Below are positions 21,301 to 31,969 of a stretch of DNA of 64,000 bases, in pieces (positions within the stretch are counted from its first letter, which is position 1; each line of letters begins with the position of its first letter). The notes beneath the pieces are model-generated. The model worked only from the letters and a program-made list of their open reading frames with translations. It was not told the origin of the DNA and searched no databases. The DNA is taken from the NCBI GenBank assembly GCA_029953675.1, contig JAMWBK010000010.1, positions 372,001-436,000 on the forward strand, given 5' to 3'. The DNA is from Rhodosorus marinus (Eukaryota > Rhodophyta > Stylonematophyceae > Stylonematales > Stylonemataceae). A program made the translations under genes and the position numbers.

Positions 21301-23330
21301 TCTACCTAGACGTGTGGCCGGGAGCATCATCGCTCGCGGGAGCTTGACCATGAAGAAGTAGATCTAATAGCTTCTTGAGAGCACAGGAAACGGAAAATGA
21401 TGGAGCTCTACAATGCCTTGCATGGTCTGTGTAGAGATTCCCCGGAGCTGATCAGTGAGCGTCCCAACTTGACGTTTTTTTTTTGTTTGATCGAAACCTC
21501 AAGGAGGTGAACAAGTCTTTCTCGCGGGACTTGAGCTATTATAGCGAGTTAGTGGAAAGCATCTGGAAGACGGACGTGGTTCAATTTAGAGAAGCGTTCA
21601 TGTCCGCCAAAACTGCGGTAGCAGTGACAACAGGAAAAAGCGGTCCGGGTCTTAAAATATCTTTTCGCTAGGAAAGGGGTATGAGCGATGACCGGAAGTT
21701 CATTCGAAAAATCCTGAAGCTTTGTCCGGAGCAAAATTCCGATTCTGATGTTGTCTACAGATCCTATTCTCTCGCCGGCGGCATCGAATACCACCACGTA
21801 TTTGGCAATTTGGTAGTTTTCGAAAAGCCTCGTTAAAACGAGACAGTCCAGCATCGCACCGCTGCGCGGGCTGCGCGGTGCGACGCCAAAATCTGAGGGT
21901 ACCTGTCGGAGAAAGTAGTGAAGTATATGGCAAGCACTGAACGGGGAGATAAGAAGCGCAGTTAGCAGGTGCCGTTTGGGTCGCCGTCGGGGCTCTGCTG
22001 AAGGTGATCGTGTTTTCCGAGAGGCCAAGTACCGCGCTCTGAGTAAAGCGGACCTGTGCCAGTTTCCGGACGGGTACCTTCAAACTGAGCCTCTTATCTT
22101 CTGCTTCAGCGCTTGCCAGAGACTTTACTACTTCCTTCGACTGCGATTCTCATCTTCCGATTTAGTCATGGTAAACCATTCGGAGAACTTAGCCTCCGAT
22201 TAAACCGGTCTGCTTTCGAACTCGCAAATTGGGGAGCCGACTTCCCACTTCGATGAAACGGGAAAAAGGCACTCAGGAGGGGCTCCTAGGCCAGAAACGT
22301 GCAACAACAGCCCTTGGGGCGACCAAAAGAACTGTAAACTGGACGAAGGGAATAAAAAGAGTCGCCAACGATTGAGCAAGTCGAGAAAAGAGCCCTGACT
22401 GGCTGCACACACACAGGTCGAGAAAGGAGCAAAAGGAGTGTAGCTAGTTGCATTTCGCAAACTATTGCCTCTTGAGTGTGTTTCCATAAGTACTTGCTAA
22501 CAGCTAATACAACCCTGCCGAGCACTCGTCGCCGTTTGAGGTAGTTTGAAGTAAAGGAGAACCGAATTGTCGAGTAGAAATCGTGAGCGCACAGAAGAAA
22601 ACGAATTTTTTAACGTAGGGTTGAGTATCAGTTTCGAATCTCTCCAGAGGGGGTGGTGGGGGGTGGGTGGGACTACGAGCACGAGTACCCTTCTCCATCG
22701 AGCTCAATCCCGGAACTGGCAGTCCGAACAGCTGGCGTATATTGACCTGCATTTCAGGCGCGGTCAAGTTTCTCTGCCCGAGCCTAGGCAAACCTCAAAG
22801 CCATGCTCCAGTACATTGCCCGCTCGGTTTGCTCAGTCTGCCTCCGAGGGCGGGGAGCATAGTCTGACCCCAGTGGAGAGTATCCTTCAGCAGTTATAGG
22901 AACTGTCAACGGAAACTCAATTAGTTCGGCAGTTGCTGAAAGATGAAAAATCCGTAGTCAAACTGTGTCCTCTCGCCAATGAAGCACCCGATCCGAAGTC
23001 CTCCAAAGCGAAGGGGGACAAACCTATAATAATTTTGGAGGCGTGGTCTGTACGCCCTACCTACACTACCTCATTCGGGGACCTTTTAGCCTCCAATTAA
23101 ACGGATTGATTGACTAACAGCACCGGAGAGTCAGGCTCTCTCACTAACCCCTCCACGCTCCATGCAACGATGATGAACCGGTAAGTACTAAGTACTATTA
23201 AAGTACTATCCAAATAATACTCAAAATATCTATCAAAAAACAAAAAATTAAGGAAAAAACCGTTGTGAGTAAAGTAACGCATTTTATGATGACGATGATA
23301 ACGTTTTGGTCATAAATAGCGGTCGATGAG
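21301..23330. other. Intergenic with possible decayed element
   Basis: No gene could be built. Frames at 21483-21671 (+), 21549-22028 (-) and 22567-22899 (+) are open but orphan. A diverged repeat links about 22178-22210 and 23072-23107 (ATTCGG..ACCTTTTAGCCTCC-like, ending in TTAAAC), about 0.9 kb apart in the same orientation, which could mark an old insertion. Confidence 0.4.
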
Positions 23331-23837
23331 GATTGGGGAGGATGATGGGAAGTCAGTCTGTACTGGCCAGCTGTCTGGTTGTTTTGTTTTTTTTGTTTTG
23401 GTCTGTGCTTGCTGAATTTGTCTTGTTGTTGCTTTATCTTTTTGTCCCCTGTGGCCGTGAGTGAGGTTTTCTTTTCGTCTTTTGTGGTGTTTTTGGTCTG
23501 TGTGTGAGAGGCGTTGTTGGGGTTTTTGGGACGGGGGACTGTGAGGGTTTTTTTTGTTGTTTTTGCTGGTTGAGCGGAGGGCTGGACGAGGGTTTTCGGG
23601 GGGAGGGTTAGGTTCCGGACTTTGTGTGTTGATGTTTTGCTGTTTCTTGTTTTCCTGTGTTTCGTGTTGGGCTCTGTGAAGGGTTGCACGTGCGAGCCAC
23701 GGCTGGGTGCTTCAGTGAGAGCTCGTCTTGGCGTGTTGGTGGGTATTCGAATAAAATTGTGAGAGCGTTTTCGAAGGTGAACAGGGCTGGTTGTTTGGTT
23801 CCGGCTGTTGTAGAAGTGTGTACGTGGGTGTGTAGTC
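23331..23837 (+). promoter_or_regulatory. G+T-rich leader of the UBXN4-like gene
   Basis: Very G+T-rich top strand immediately before the ATG. The 213-codon minus-strand ORF through it (Lys/Thr/Pro-rich) is best explained by composition. Probably promoter plus 5' UTR. Confidence 0.5.
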
Positions 23838-26004
23838 ATGGTGGAGTTTTTTGATGGTAATGTCGGGGAGGCGATTAAATCTGTTCAGGAGCAGAATCGC
23901 TGTCTTTTGGTGACTGTTCAGGATGATTCAGATGTTTGTAAAGAAATGGAAATGTCCTTGTGGACGGATTCTTCCGTAGTGGAGGCGATCTCAGAAGCCG
24001 AGTTCACATGTTTGATGATAAAGCCCGGTTCGTCACCGTTTCCCAGGTCTATGTGGATGCTTCCATCAGAAACTGAATCGCTGATTCCGTGTCATTGTCT
24101 TATGTTATTTTTGGGTTGTTATCCCGCCGGAAACTTAGACACTCAGGATTACGCGAACTTCAAGAGCTTTTTCCCGGTCTATGTTTTCCCAACAGTTTAC
24201 ATCCTTGCCCCGAATGGAAAACCCCTAGCCTACTTCGCGACTTCGGTACCAAAATCCGAGCTCCTCTTGAAAGTACAAGAATCTGCGTCAAAACTGCAAG
24301 AGGAATCTTCCTCGAACACAGGACAGAACAGAACATCCGATGCAAACACTGGACCCACTGGGGTCCCAAAACCAGTGGCCACTGAGGAGGGAAGCAACCC
24401 ACCTAATACCACGAGATCCAGACAAACACCAGACCCAGTCCCATCAGCTGCCGCAGAACAAAACGCTGAATCTTCCAAGGGACCAATTTCAGAGCGGAAA
24501 GCTTCAGCAGAACCCACCGAAGAAAATGATGCTGTTGACAAAGGTATGAAAGCTAGCACAAGCTCTTGTCGAAGCCACTCAGATCCGAGGCTAAACAGAC
24601 CACTAACACTCCCACAGGTAGTGACATCGAACCCCCCCAAAAGTCCGAAAAGACGACGACGGAAGGTGCTATGATCATGCCCTTGTTCAAGACCTACTCG
24701 GAACTAACATCAAGACCTCTCCATCTTCTGCCCGGCAAACAGACCAGACCAGTTCTGCTGCAGGACCAGCTCCGCGCGAGAGTAAAGGTGAGGATGGGGT
24801 TATCACGTTGGACTCCTCTGGGGTTATGAACTTGTACTTTCTTTAGCTTGTAGTAATCGGAATTCGGACTAACAGCGAGACCTCGGCAACTGTTGTCTTT
24901 CTCAAATGCATCAGAACAGGGTAGCAGTGCTGGAGTACCAGCTCCGGAACAGAGTGAAGGTGAGGAAAGCGGCATCATACGAGCTTCTACGAACTCGCAT
25001 TCCGAATTTGGAGGCTGAGCAGAAGCCGTGACTGTAGGTCAAGTAGGACTTGATGCGTCGGTACTGACTGCCACAGCTGTTGGGGCAAAGGAAGAGATTC
25101 CTAAGCCGCCGGAGAAAGAAATGACATCTCTGTGTTTCCGACTTCCTGACTCGAGCAAATTGGTGCAAAATTTTAAACGGACTGATAGCTTGGCGGAGGT
25201 GGAGAGATTTGTGAGGGATAACGTTGGGATGATGAAGATGCAGTGCTTGTACCCCCATCTGTCTTTCCAGTCGGCAGATTTCGATAAGAGTCTCGAAGAT
25301 CTGGGATTGCATCCTTCCGCGACTATCCTGCTGGTCCAGGAACGGTCTGCTGTACGAGACGCGCTTTCCCCTACGCATAGAGTGCGTTCGGCTCGATATG
25401 CACTCTCGGACATGATCAGTCCAATTAGAGACTTCTTTAACATGATCTTTGCCCGTATCCAAGCTTTCTTCGGTGAGTTTGATTTTGCAGCTCAACTACA
25501 AGGGTTGCGCTTGAAGCGATCTCGTCACGACTGCTCGCTTTTTGGCTAAGGCGTTAGTTCATTTCTACTGAACAGCTGGAATTGTGAATACCGCCCAACG
25601 GACCGTTGACCAGCGGTCGGCATCTTCCTCTACTCCCACGACTTCTCAGCAAAGATCAGCGCCAGCACGAACAGACAACGCAGGATTCGGACCCAGCAGA
25701 CTTGCTACACTGAGCGACTACGGACAATCCTCTTCTCAGCCTCAGCAACAAGGAAGAGGCCTATTCCAGCGACCGGCAGCGAATCCAGGAGACCAAGGCT
25801 CCGCGGGTAAGGCACTCTATCAGAATCCCAAAGGAGATTATCCTTAGCAAGTCGCTGCGTTTGCTTCATGGAACAGGATTTCGGAGGAGCGGCAACGTCG
25901 CAACCTTTTCCCCACCGTCATCAGACAACGACGAGGAGAAGAAAACCAACTTTTGGAACGGCAACAGTACGCAATTTGGAGGCGATGATAACAAGAGACA
26001 GTAA
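23838..26004 (+). CDS. UBXN4/erasin-like UBX-domain protein
   Basis: Probable p97/CDC48 adaptor in ER-linked protein degradation. Eight exons are inferred: 23838-24027, 24139-24543, 24618-24665, 24743-24787, 24915-24959, 25038-25472, 25576-25806, 25877-26004; 508 aa. The N-terminal UAS/thioredoxin-like domain starts MVEFFDGNVGEAIKSV and includes FFPVYVFPTVYIL. A Ser/Pro/Glu-rich linker follows. The UBX domain lies at about 274-350 (LCFRLPDSSKLVQNF ... LEDLGLHPSATILLV). A hydrophobic helix pair (DFFNMIFARIQAFF) comes next, and the end carries NFWNGNSTQFGGDDN, close to the WNGNST tail of family members. Every join is in phase 1. Intron 1 (111 bp) is stop-free and in frame, so a longer isoform is possible. 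Exons 4 and 5, both 45 nt, are near-duplicates. It converges on the histone deacetylase 200 bp away. Confidence 0.9.
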
Positions 26005-26204
26005 CAGGACCCCTTAGAAACGTAACCAAACCACAACAGAACTTTGGCCGTCTTCGACGCCGTGTTTGGTCGCTCGACACGCGAACAGAAACGTATCGAC
26101 CCTCGGCGATGGATATGGATCATATTTTTCTCGATACCGACTTTTTTTACTATTAAAATGCCTCTTAAGCGTACGGATTCCAGCTGCAAGCAAAACAGAG
26201 CTCC

Positions 26205-27580
26205 TCAACCTACTTCCTTCCCTCGTACGAACTTTATGCACTCATCTACAGTCATAGCAAACGCCTCAGAAATCTGCGGGATGAGGCCAAGGTAAGCATG
26301 GAAAAAACAAAAATCTGCGCTTAGGATGATGGAAATCAAAACCTATCTTGCAGTCTTTGTTCAGGAAAGACTTACCCCATCGAGATTGTATCCACCTTCC
26401 AGACCAAAGACAACCCTACCGTGGCCAAGATGGTTAAGTATTTCCTGCGTCATCGTCGCAAAATCTTTAGGTTCAAGTGCAATCTGCGCGAGCGAGTCAA
26501 CAGCCAGCGCGTCATATCCTGCGCTGACTATAAGGAGATCTGGCTCCTCCCAGTCCTCTCCAGAAATAAATGGTAGCATTTCGTTTCTGAACCTAAGCAC
26601 AAGCATAACCAGGGTTCAGGTCAGCTTCCAGGCAAGCTGCTCGCGGACTCTGGCCGCCCTTACCTTGGCCCCAGCGTTGACCAGTTGGACTCTGCAGACA
26701 GAGCAACGTTCTTAACGTTGTTGTGCATGCCGACATCTGATTCAGCGCCAGTGAACGGATAAAATGGATACTGGTGTGAGGATGTCATTCGAACTTGAGG
26801 GTTGGTCTTTGCCCAGGCCTCTGTTCCGTTGCCATGGTGAACGTCCCAGTCCAGGATCGATATTTTGGACAGCCCGAGCTCCTTGATCGCGTAGGCGCTG
26901 GCGATTGCTGCGTTGCAGAAGATGCAGAATCCCATACCGGTAGCGATGGTCGCGTGGTGGCCTGGGGGACGAGTCAGGGCGAATGCAGGACGGCCAGTCT
27001 TGTAGGCGTACTCAACCGCGTCCATCCAAGCGCGAGCGGCAGTAACAGCAGTGTCGTACGTTGCACCGTTCACGTAGGTATCACCGTCCAATGACCTAAC
27101 GTCTCCGTAACCTGATAGGCGCTTGACTTGATCTATGTAGTCCTCATAGTGCACCTAGCAGGCATCCAAAGTGGAGATGATCTGAGAACGACGCCTTGAG
27201 AGGCTCCTTCACAATTGTAGCTAAGGAAATTTTACCTCGGAGATGAACTTCAGTGTCGTGTCTTCATCAGTCGAAGGCTCAAGGAAAGAGATGCTCTCTG
27301 AAATCTCCTTGTCCTCACTTAGCCTCTTTTTGATCGCTGCCACCCTCGCAGGGCGTTCCGGATGAGGGCGACCAGCATCGTGCTGAAGGAACTTCTCAGA
27401 ATAAATCACCGGAAGCTTCTTCGAGGAGAAGATCTCGGTAGCCGCGGAAGATGAGCAGCGCACGAGGCGACGGTTTGAGAGCAATTCCGTCGATATCACT
27501 TGGATGAATCCTATACCCATCGTTCTGTTCTCTCGGCCCCAAGACGACACCCGCTTTTCCGCTTCGGCCTTCTTCCTCAA
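26205..27580 (-). CDS. Class II-type histone deacetylase family protein
   Basis: Zinc amidohydrolase that removes acetyl groups from lysine or related substrates. Four minus-strand exons: 27580-27236, 27154-26664, 26592-26376, 26273-26205; 373 aa. Key residues with this start are tandem His181-His182 in RPPGHHAT, the zinc ligands Asp219 and His221 in DWDVHHGNG, Asp306 in SAGYDAL, and the GLEGGYN tyrosine loop. HPERPARV and SSHQYPFYP also fit the class II/bacterial-like group. The first ATG gives 20 extra basic residues; the next Met (27520) starts MGIGFIQVISTELL, a plausible targeting leader, so the start is uncertain. The last exon is only 23 codons including the stop, supported by frame and acceptor. 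Histone versus organellar or polyamine substrate cannot be told. Confidence 0.92.
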
Positions 27581-28885
27581 AAATTTGCTGAAGTTGAAAA
27601 ACGCCCGGTTTCAATATCCAGGTTCAAGAGATCTGTCCTCATTCCTCGGAGAAACTATCGTTCATTCACAAGCTTTCGCCTTCTTCGTGCTTAAAGTTGT
27701 CACACTTAGATCTTCAACAAGAAGCGTCTTTGCTGTTTGGACTTGTCTAGATCCTTTTGCACTGTACATGGTGCGTGTATCTTCATCATCAAAGGCTTGA
27801 TCTTCAACAACAGGCGTGAGCGGACTGGTCCAGGCGCTCAGGTACTTGGCTCACTGTGTTTTTAGTCATGTGACTCTTCGTGCAAGAGCAGTCTCTTGTT
27901 ATGTCCTCATCAACTACTATCCTCTCAGAATGAAACCTTTGGTCACCGGGATTGTGACAATACATCGAAATTTCTCGCTTCGTCAGGTGCGCTTTCATAG
28001 GAACAGAAACTGAAAGTACAAACTGGAGAGCTTGTCCGTTGGAGAGCTAAGCCATAAAACGAATCCAAGAAGAGTGAAGATATCTAAGTAAGCCATCGCC
28101 TGCTCTAGCTCCAGCTCCAGCTCCAGCTCCTCGTACCAAAACCCTCTAAAACGAGGAAGAAAACTGGCTGTTTTGGAAAATGACGAGATTTCCCTCCTTT
28201 TTCATCTGCTTTGATTCCATTTTTCTCCGGAAAAGAAATTGAAATCTCTTTGAAATCTCCTTGAAAATCTCCAGGAGAGAGAGAATTTCTTCACATGTTT
28301 GCGCAGATCGTTTGTCGTCTTCTTCATCCTCCGGAAAGGTCGAGTTTCGGCAAGGACCGTTTAAGGAGGATTGACAACGTCCGGACGGCGGCAAGAAGAG
28401 AGAAAGATTTACGCTCTATAACACAGAGCTGCTGACGTTTTCGATCGATATTTCATCAGACCAAAGCGTTGTGGGTTCGGTCATCTGCAGATGACATCCG
28501 GTTGGTCTTCCCGTGAGAAACTTGGGCGTTGGGTGGTGGTTGCTATCGTGGAAGTCTTTATTTTTTTGGGCGCTGTTGAGCGTATAGAGGTTGTTTGTTG
28601 AGGGAAGACGTTCTCAAGATGCGTTAACCTTGATGCTTGGCGTGCCAAGAGGAGCCTGAGGACAGGTTTGGGAGGCGGTTAGTTTGATCTGGCGACTCTG
28701 GTGGATCTGTTGGAACTTGGGCATGGTCGTGGGACAAGGCGGCAGATCTTCTTTCGGTGCGGCAAGAGCGGAGATTGAAAGGTGTAGGATTCGCCTGTTC
28801 GGTTTTGTCATGCGAGCAGGCTCGGTGTTCTGAGCTGGTCGGATTTCCTTGCGTTCTATTCAACTAGTTTGTTTAGCTTCAAACT
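27581..28885. other. Divergent upstream region, HDAC (-) and HAD hydrolase (+)
   Basis: 1.3 kb with no supported gene. An AGCTCC hexanucleotide repeat (about four units) lies near 28108-28132. From about 28440 the top strand becomes G+T-rich toward the HAD gene start. A minus frame at 28146-28394 lacks an ATG and a domain. Confidence 0.5.
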
Positions 28886-29801
28886 ATGATGCAGAGGACA
28901 GCCCTAGGACAGGGCGAGATAGTGTGGAAGAGTCTGAAATGTGTCACTCTCGATGTGACGGGAACGCTGTTCGCGATGCGACATAGAGTGGGAGATGTCT
29001 ACGCGTCGATGGTAGAATGGCATGGGCTTGAAAAGCCCGATCCTGATGTGATCCATTCATCTTTCAAAACATCGTACAAACACGTGAACAGGGAATCTCC
29101 TTGCGTTGGAGGTCTCGCGGAATCAACGAAGGAATGGTGGAGGAAGGTAGTTTATCGAACGTTTGACACGGCTGGGCTGAAGTATAGCGAGCCACAGCGA
29201 GAGAGGATATTTAGCTCCATCTACTCGGCATATGGGTCGCCGAAGGCGTACAAACTGTTCGATGACGTAATGCCTTTCCTTGAATCTGCGAAAAACCGTG
29301 GGCTTAAGTTAGGAGTCATCAGCAATGAAAGTGAGCGGTACAGTGAGGAAATCCTGCCGGGATTTGGCCTTTCTCGCTTTTTTGAGTTCGTTATTCTTGC
29401 GAAAGATGTGCTCTCCGAAAAACCCGACCGAAAGATATTTGAGGTAAGCATTCGAACTCACCCTACCTGCTTTTGACTCACCTCTCAAGGTGATCCTGGC
29501 CCCTCCTGTGTCCAGGCCGCCGCATCAGCCGCTGGGTTAGCTCCGGAAGAAATCTTGCATATTGGAGATGACTACGAAAAGGACTGCCTCGGATCGCTGA
29601 ACGCTGGCTTCCACAGCCCAGTTTTCCTCAACCGCTTTCGGAGAAAACCAGAGCATGATCCTCAGCTGGGACACATTCATTTCGCAGAGGTTCGTCTTTG
29701 CTCAGAGATCTTCGCCTTAAGGACTAGCGGATGGACTAACTTCATTACTATGATCCTAGGATCTTCGAGATTTTACGCAACAGATCGGGCCACGGTCATG
29801 A
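28886..29801 (+). CDS. HDHD3-like HAD-superfamily hydrolase
   Basis: Haloacid-dehalogenase-like phosphatase with cap domain. Exons 28886-29443, 29516-29689 and probably 29760-29801; 257 aa. Motif I is LDVTGTL near residue 24, motif II is VISNES, motif III Lys is in EKPDRKIF, and motif IV is HIGDDYEKDC at the start of exon 2. The helical cap holds EWWRKVVYRTF, typical of the HDHD3/REG-2 group. Intron 1 joins in phase 0. A second intron (29690-29759, 70 bp) is inferred because it gives a short family-like tail; without it the frame reads to 29866. Met codons at 28886 and 28889 are both usable. The substrate is unknown for this group. Confidence 0.88.
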
Positions 29802-30227
29802 AAACAAAGAACCATTTCACAACCCTAGAATTTGACGACGTTGCGGGAATTATACGAGCTGTGTGACGATTCTTAGGACCTCCGAGGCCCGCGAGTAGCA
29901 GTACGGGTGCGATGTCGTCAGCCTCTTTGCAAAAGGTTTTGTCAATTGCAATTTTGTCCTCTAATCTGGACGCCACATTCGACAAGCAAGAAGATCTTAT
30001 GGCTATGAGACTTTCACCACGACATGAAATTCAAGAGCTCACAGCAATAGATCGAGCTTGGGAGTCAATTTGAACTGATGCAAACCGACGAGAAACCGAG
30101 GACAAGATAGGATACGGAGTTGGCACTCACATGCGATCTTGTAGTAGATCTGGATTCTGAAGAGCGTCTGATCCAAAGTGCTTCGTAACTCCTTCAAGAA
30201 CAGGCTCAGTTTGCTCAAATCTGACAC
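29773..30227 (-). pseudogene. Possible exon pair of an unrecognised minus-strand gene
   Basis: Two coding-like blocks can be spliced on the minus strand: 30227-30131 (VRFEQTEPVLEGVTKHFG...) and 29995-29773 (SSCLSNVASRLEDKIAIDKT...), with a GTGAGT donor and an AAG acceptor in matching phase. No upstream exon or start codon is found; DNA beyond 30290 is AT-rich. The 3' end would overlap the end of the HAD gene. I do not recognise the family. It may be a gene remnant or a partial gene, or a chance pairing. Confidence 0.25.
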
Positions 30228-30700
30228 CTTAACTCTCTCCAATGCCTCAACTCCAACATGATGTTAAGGTAAAATGTGAGCTACATTCATGAAAGCATCG
30301 AAAAATCTTCGTCCTTAAAATATACAATATACTTACAAAATTATCAAATATTTCATAAAAATTACGGATATGTCTTAAAATTTCTAAAATAAATTAATTT
30401 TTCTTTGTCTAAGCAATCAAAAAAAGAAATTCAGAATATATTCCTAGGTACTTTTAATAATTACTTAAAACAGGTTTATTGCCCCATAATTTTTTTGAAT
30501 TTGGATTTTTTTCATGTGGTTTTGAATGCGCTCTGAGAAGCACAGTCGAAAGACGGTAGGCTCGTCAGAGCGCGGCGCAGATGGAAGCCCGGAAGTTCAG
30601 GATCGCGTCTGTACAGAAGCACGAATGGTGATTACTAAGTCGCCTCGGAAATAAGTACGTAATAGATCAATGCCATAGGTAGATCCCGAAGAGGCCGTTA
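30228..30700. other. AT-rich intergenic
   Basis: AT-rich, especially about 30300-30500; no gene seen. Confidence 0.5.
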
Positions 30701-30759
30701 AGAAGCTTCCCGAACGTCAGCTGCGTCAGATAGCAGTTACCCCCGCACCCTTTGCAAAG

Positions 30760-31150
30760 CATGGTACCACAACACCCACAACCTACGGAGGCGACACTCT
30801 TCAGGTTTGCCATGTCGAACTTATCGGACGACTAACTACAACACGAAGAGGTATCTGATGGATCCTCGTTTGACAGTGAAGAGTCTGAATCGTTGGAGTG
30901 TCGCTCAGAGCGTTTCTAGAGGCAACAAAGGAGAAAGTCGCAGGGTTTTTATACGAAGAGATAGTCCTCACGTACAGGACCCCAGTACAAATCCTCTCAG
31001 ATCGAGGGGCACAGTTCAGATAGGCGGTGGTGGCAGAATACCTGAAGTCTGAGACCGAAATCTGGGTGGTCACCCTGAGGCTCCATATTTCGGAAATTGG
31101 TTGGACAGACTGTCTGTTAATCTCCAAGGCAGAATTGTTGTCGGACAACA
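30760..31150 (+). mobile_element. Decayed Ty3/gypsy integrase fragment
   Basis: Translation in shifting frames gives HVELIGRLTTTRRG near 30805-30850 and EEIVLTYRTPVQILSDRGAQ near 30955-31015. Both are hallmark integrase-core blocks (D-xx-GP-L and SDRG-QF type). Stop codons and frameshifts interrupt it throughout, so it is dead. No LTRs were recognised. Confidence 0.8.
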
Positions 31151-31969
31151 CGATTCGGTGTTGTGGCCTAGGCTGAGTCAGGGTTCCTTCACGGTCATAC
31201 CTATTGATGTAGATGAGATCTAGAGAAAAGTCGTCGTTTTGATTCGATTCTCGTTTGACCAACTCTTTTTATTGATCAAGAAATACATCCGCCCCCGCCA
31301 CCCAGTCCCCTACAGCCCTGGCTTCAGAGGCTGCTATATCCTGACAAAGGTTTTTGCTGGAAATGTAGGGGGTTTCAACAGAGGACGATGACATGGCTGC
31401 TTCCCTTGCCCCTCAGTGCTCTGAATATAATCCTTAGAGTAGAAGTTGCGAGCTTAATCGCTCTCCTCTTCATCCGGACCAGGACCACCAATGCCGCAAG
31501 AAACCCACCCACAGGCACGAGATTCAGGACCAGATCCCTCAACGAAGAGATCATTCCTGGTTTTTCTAACTAAAGGACTTTTTCGAACCTCTCGCCAGAC
31601 ATACGCTAACCCTGTCCTTCTCAATGGGTTTCCTTTGCCCGTGTCCAGATTCTATTTAACTGTCATATCATCAATCAATTAAACAATCAATTAAACAATC
31701 AATTCAAACATAAATTTTGTATACTGAAATTATTTGGTAAATATTATGACTGATAATATCATACATTCCAATTATAGAGATGACTCTTAAACGGACAAAA
31801 TTGGAACTCAGTTGGGGCTGGTGGTCGTACCAAGGCAATGGATTGAGCTGTTGCAGAGAGCGAAGCAGCTGCTTAGGGAGAGATTTAGAGCTATTCCAAG
31901 GAAACAAGAGAGCAGGTTGTATGCTTCTCAGAATTGATTATTGATGACTCGCCGGTTTTAAGCAAAGCT
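31151..31969. other. Intergenic before cycloartenol synthase
   Basis: No gene seen. A short CAATTAAA triplication lies near 31675-31705. Confidence 0.5.

Noticed and set aside
23198-23839. 213-codon minus-strand ORF, Lys/Thr/Pro-rich
   Set aside because: Produced by the G+T-rich leader of the UBX gene; low complexity and no domain.
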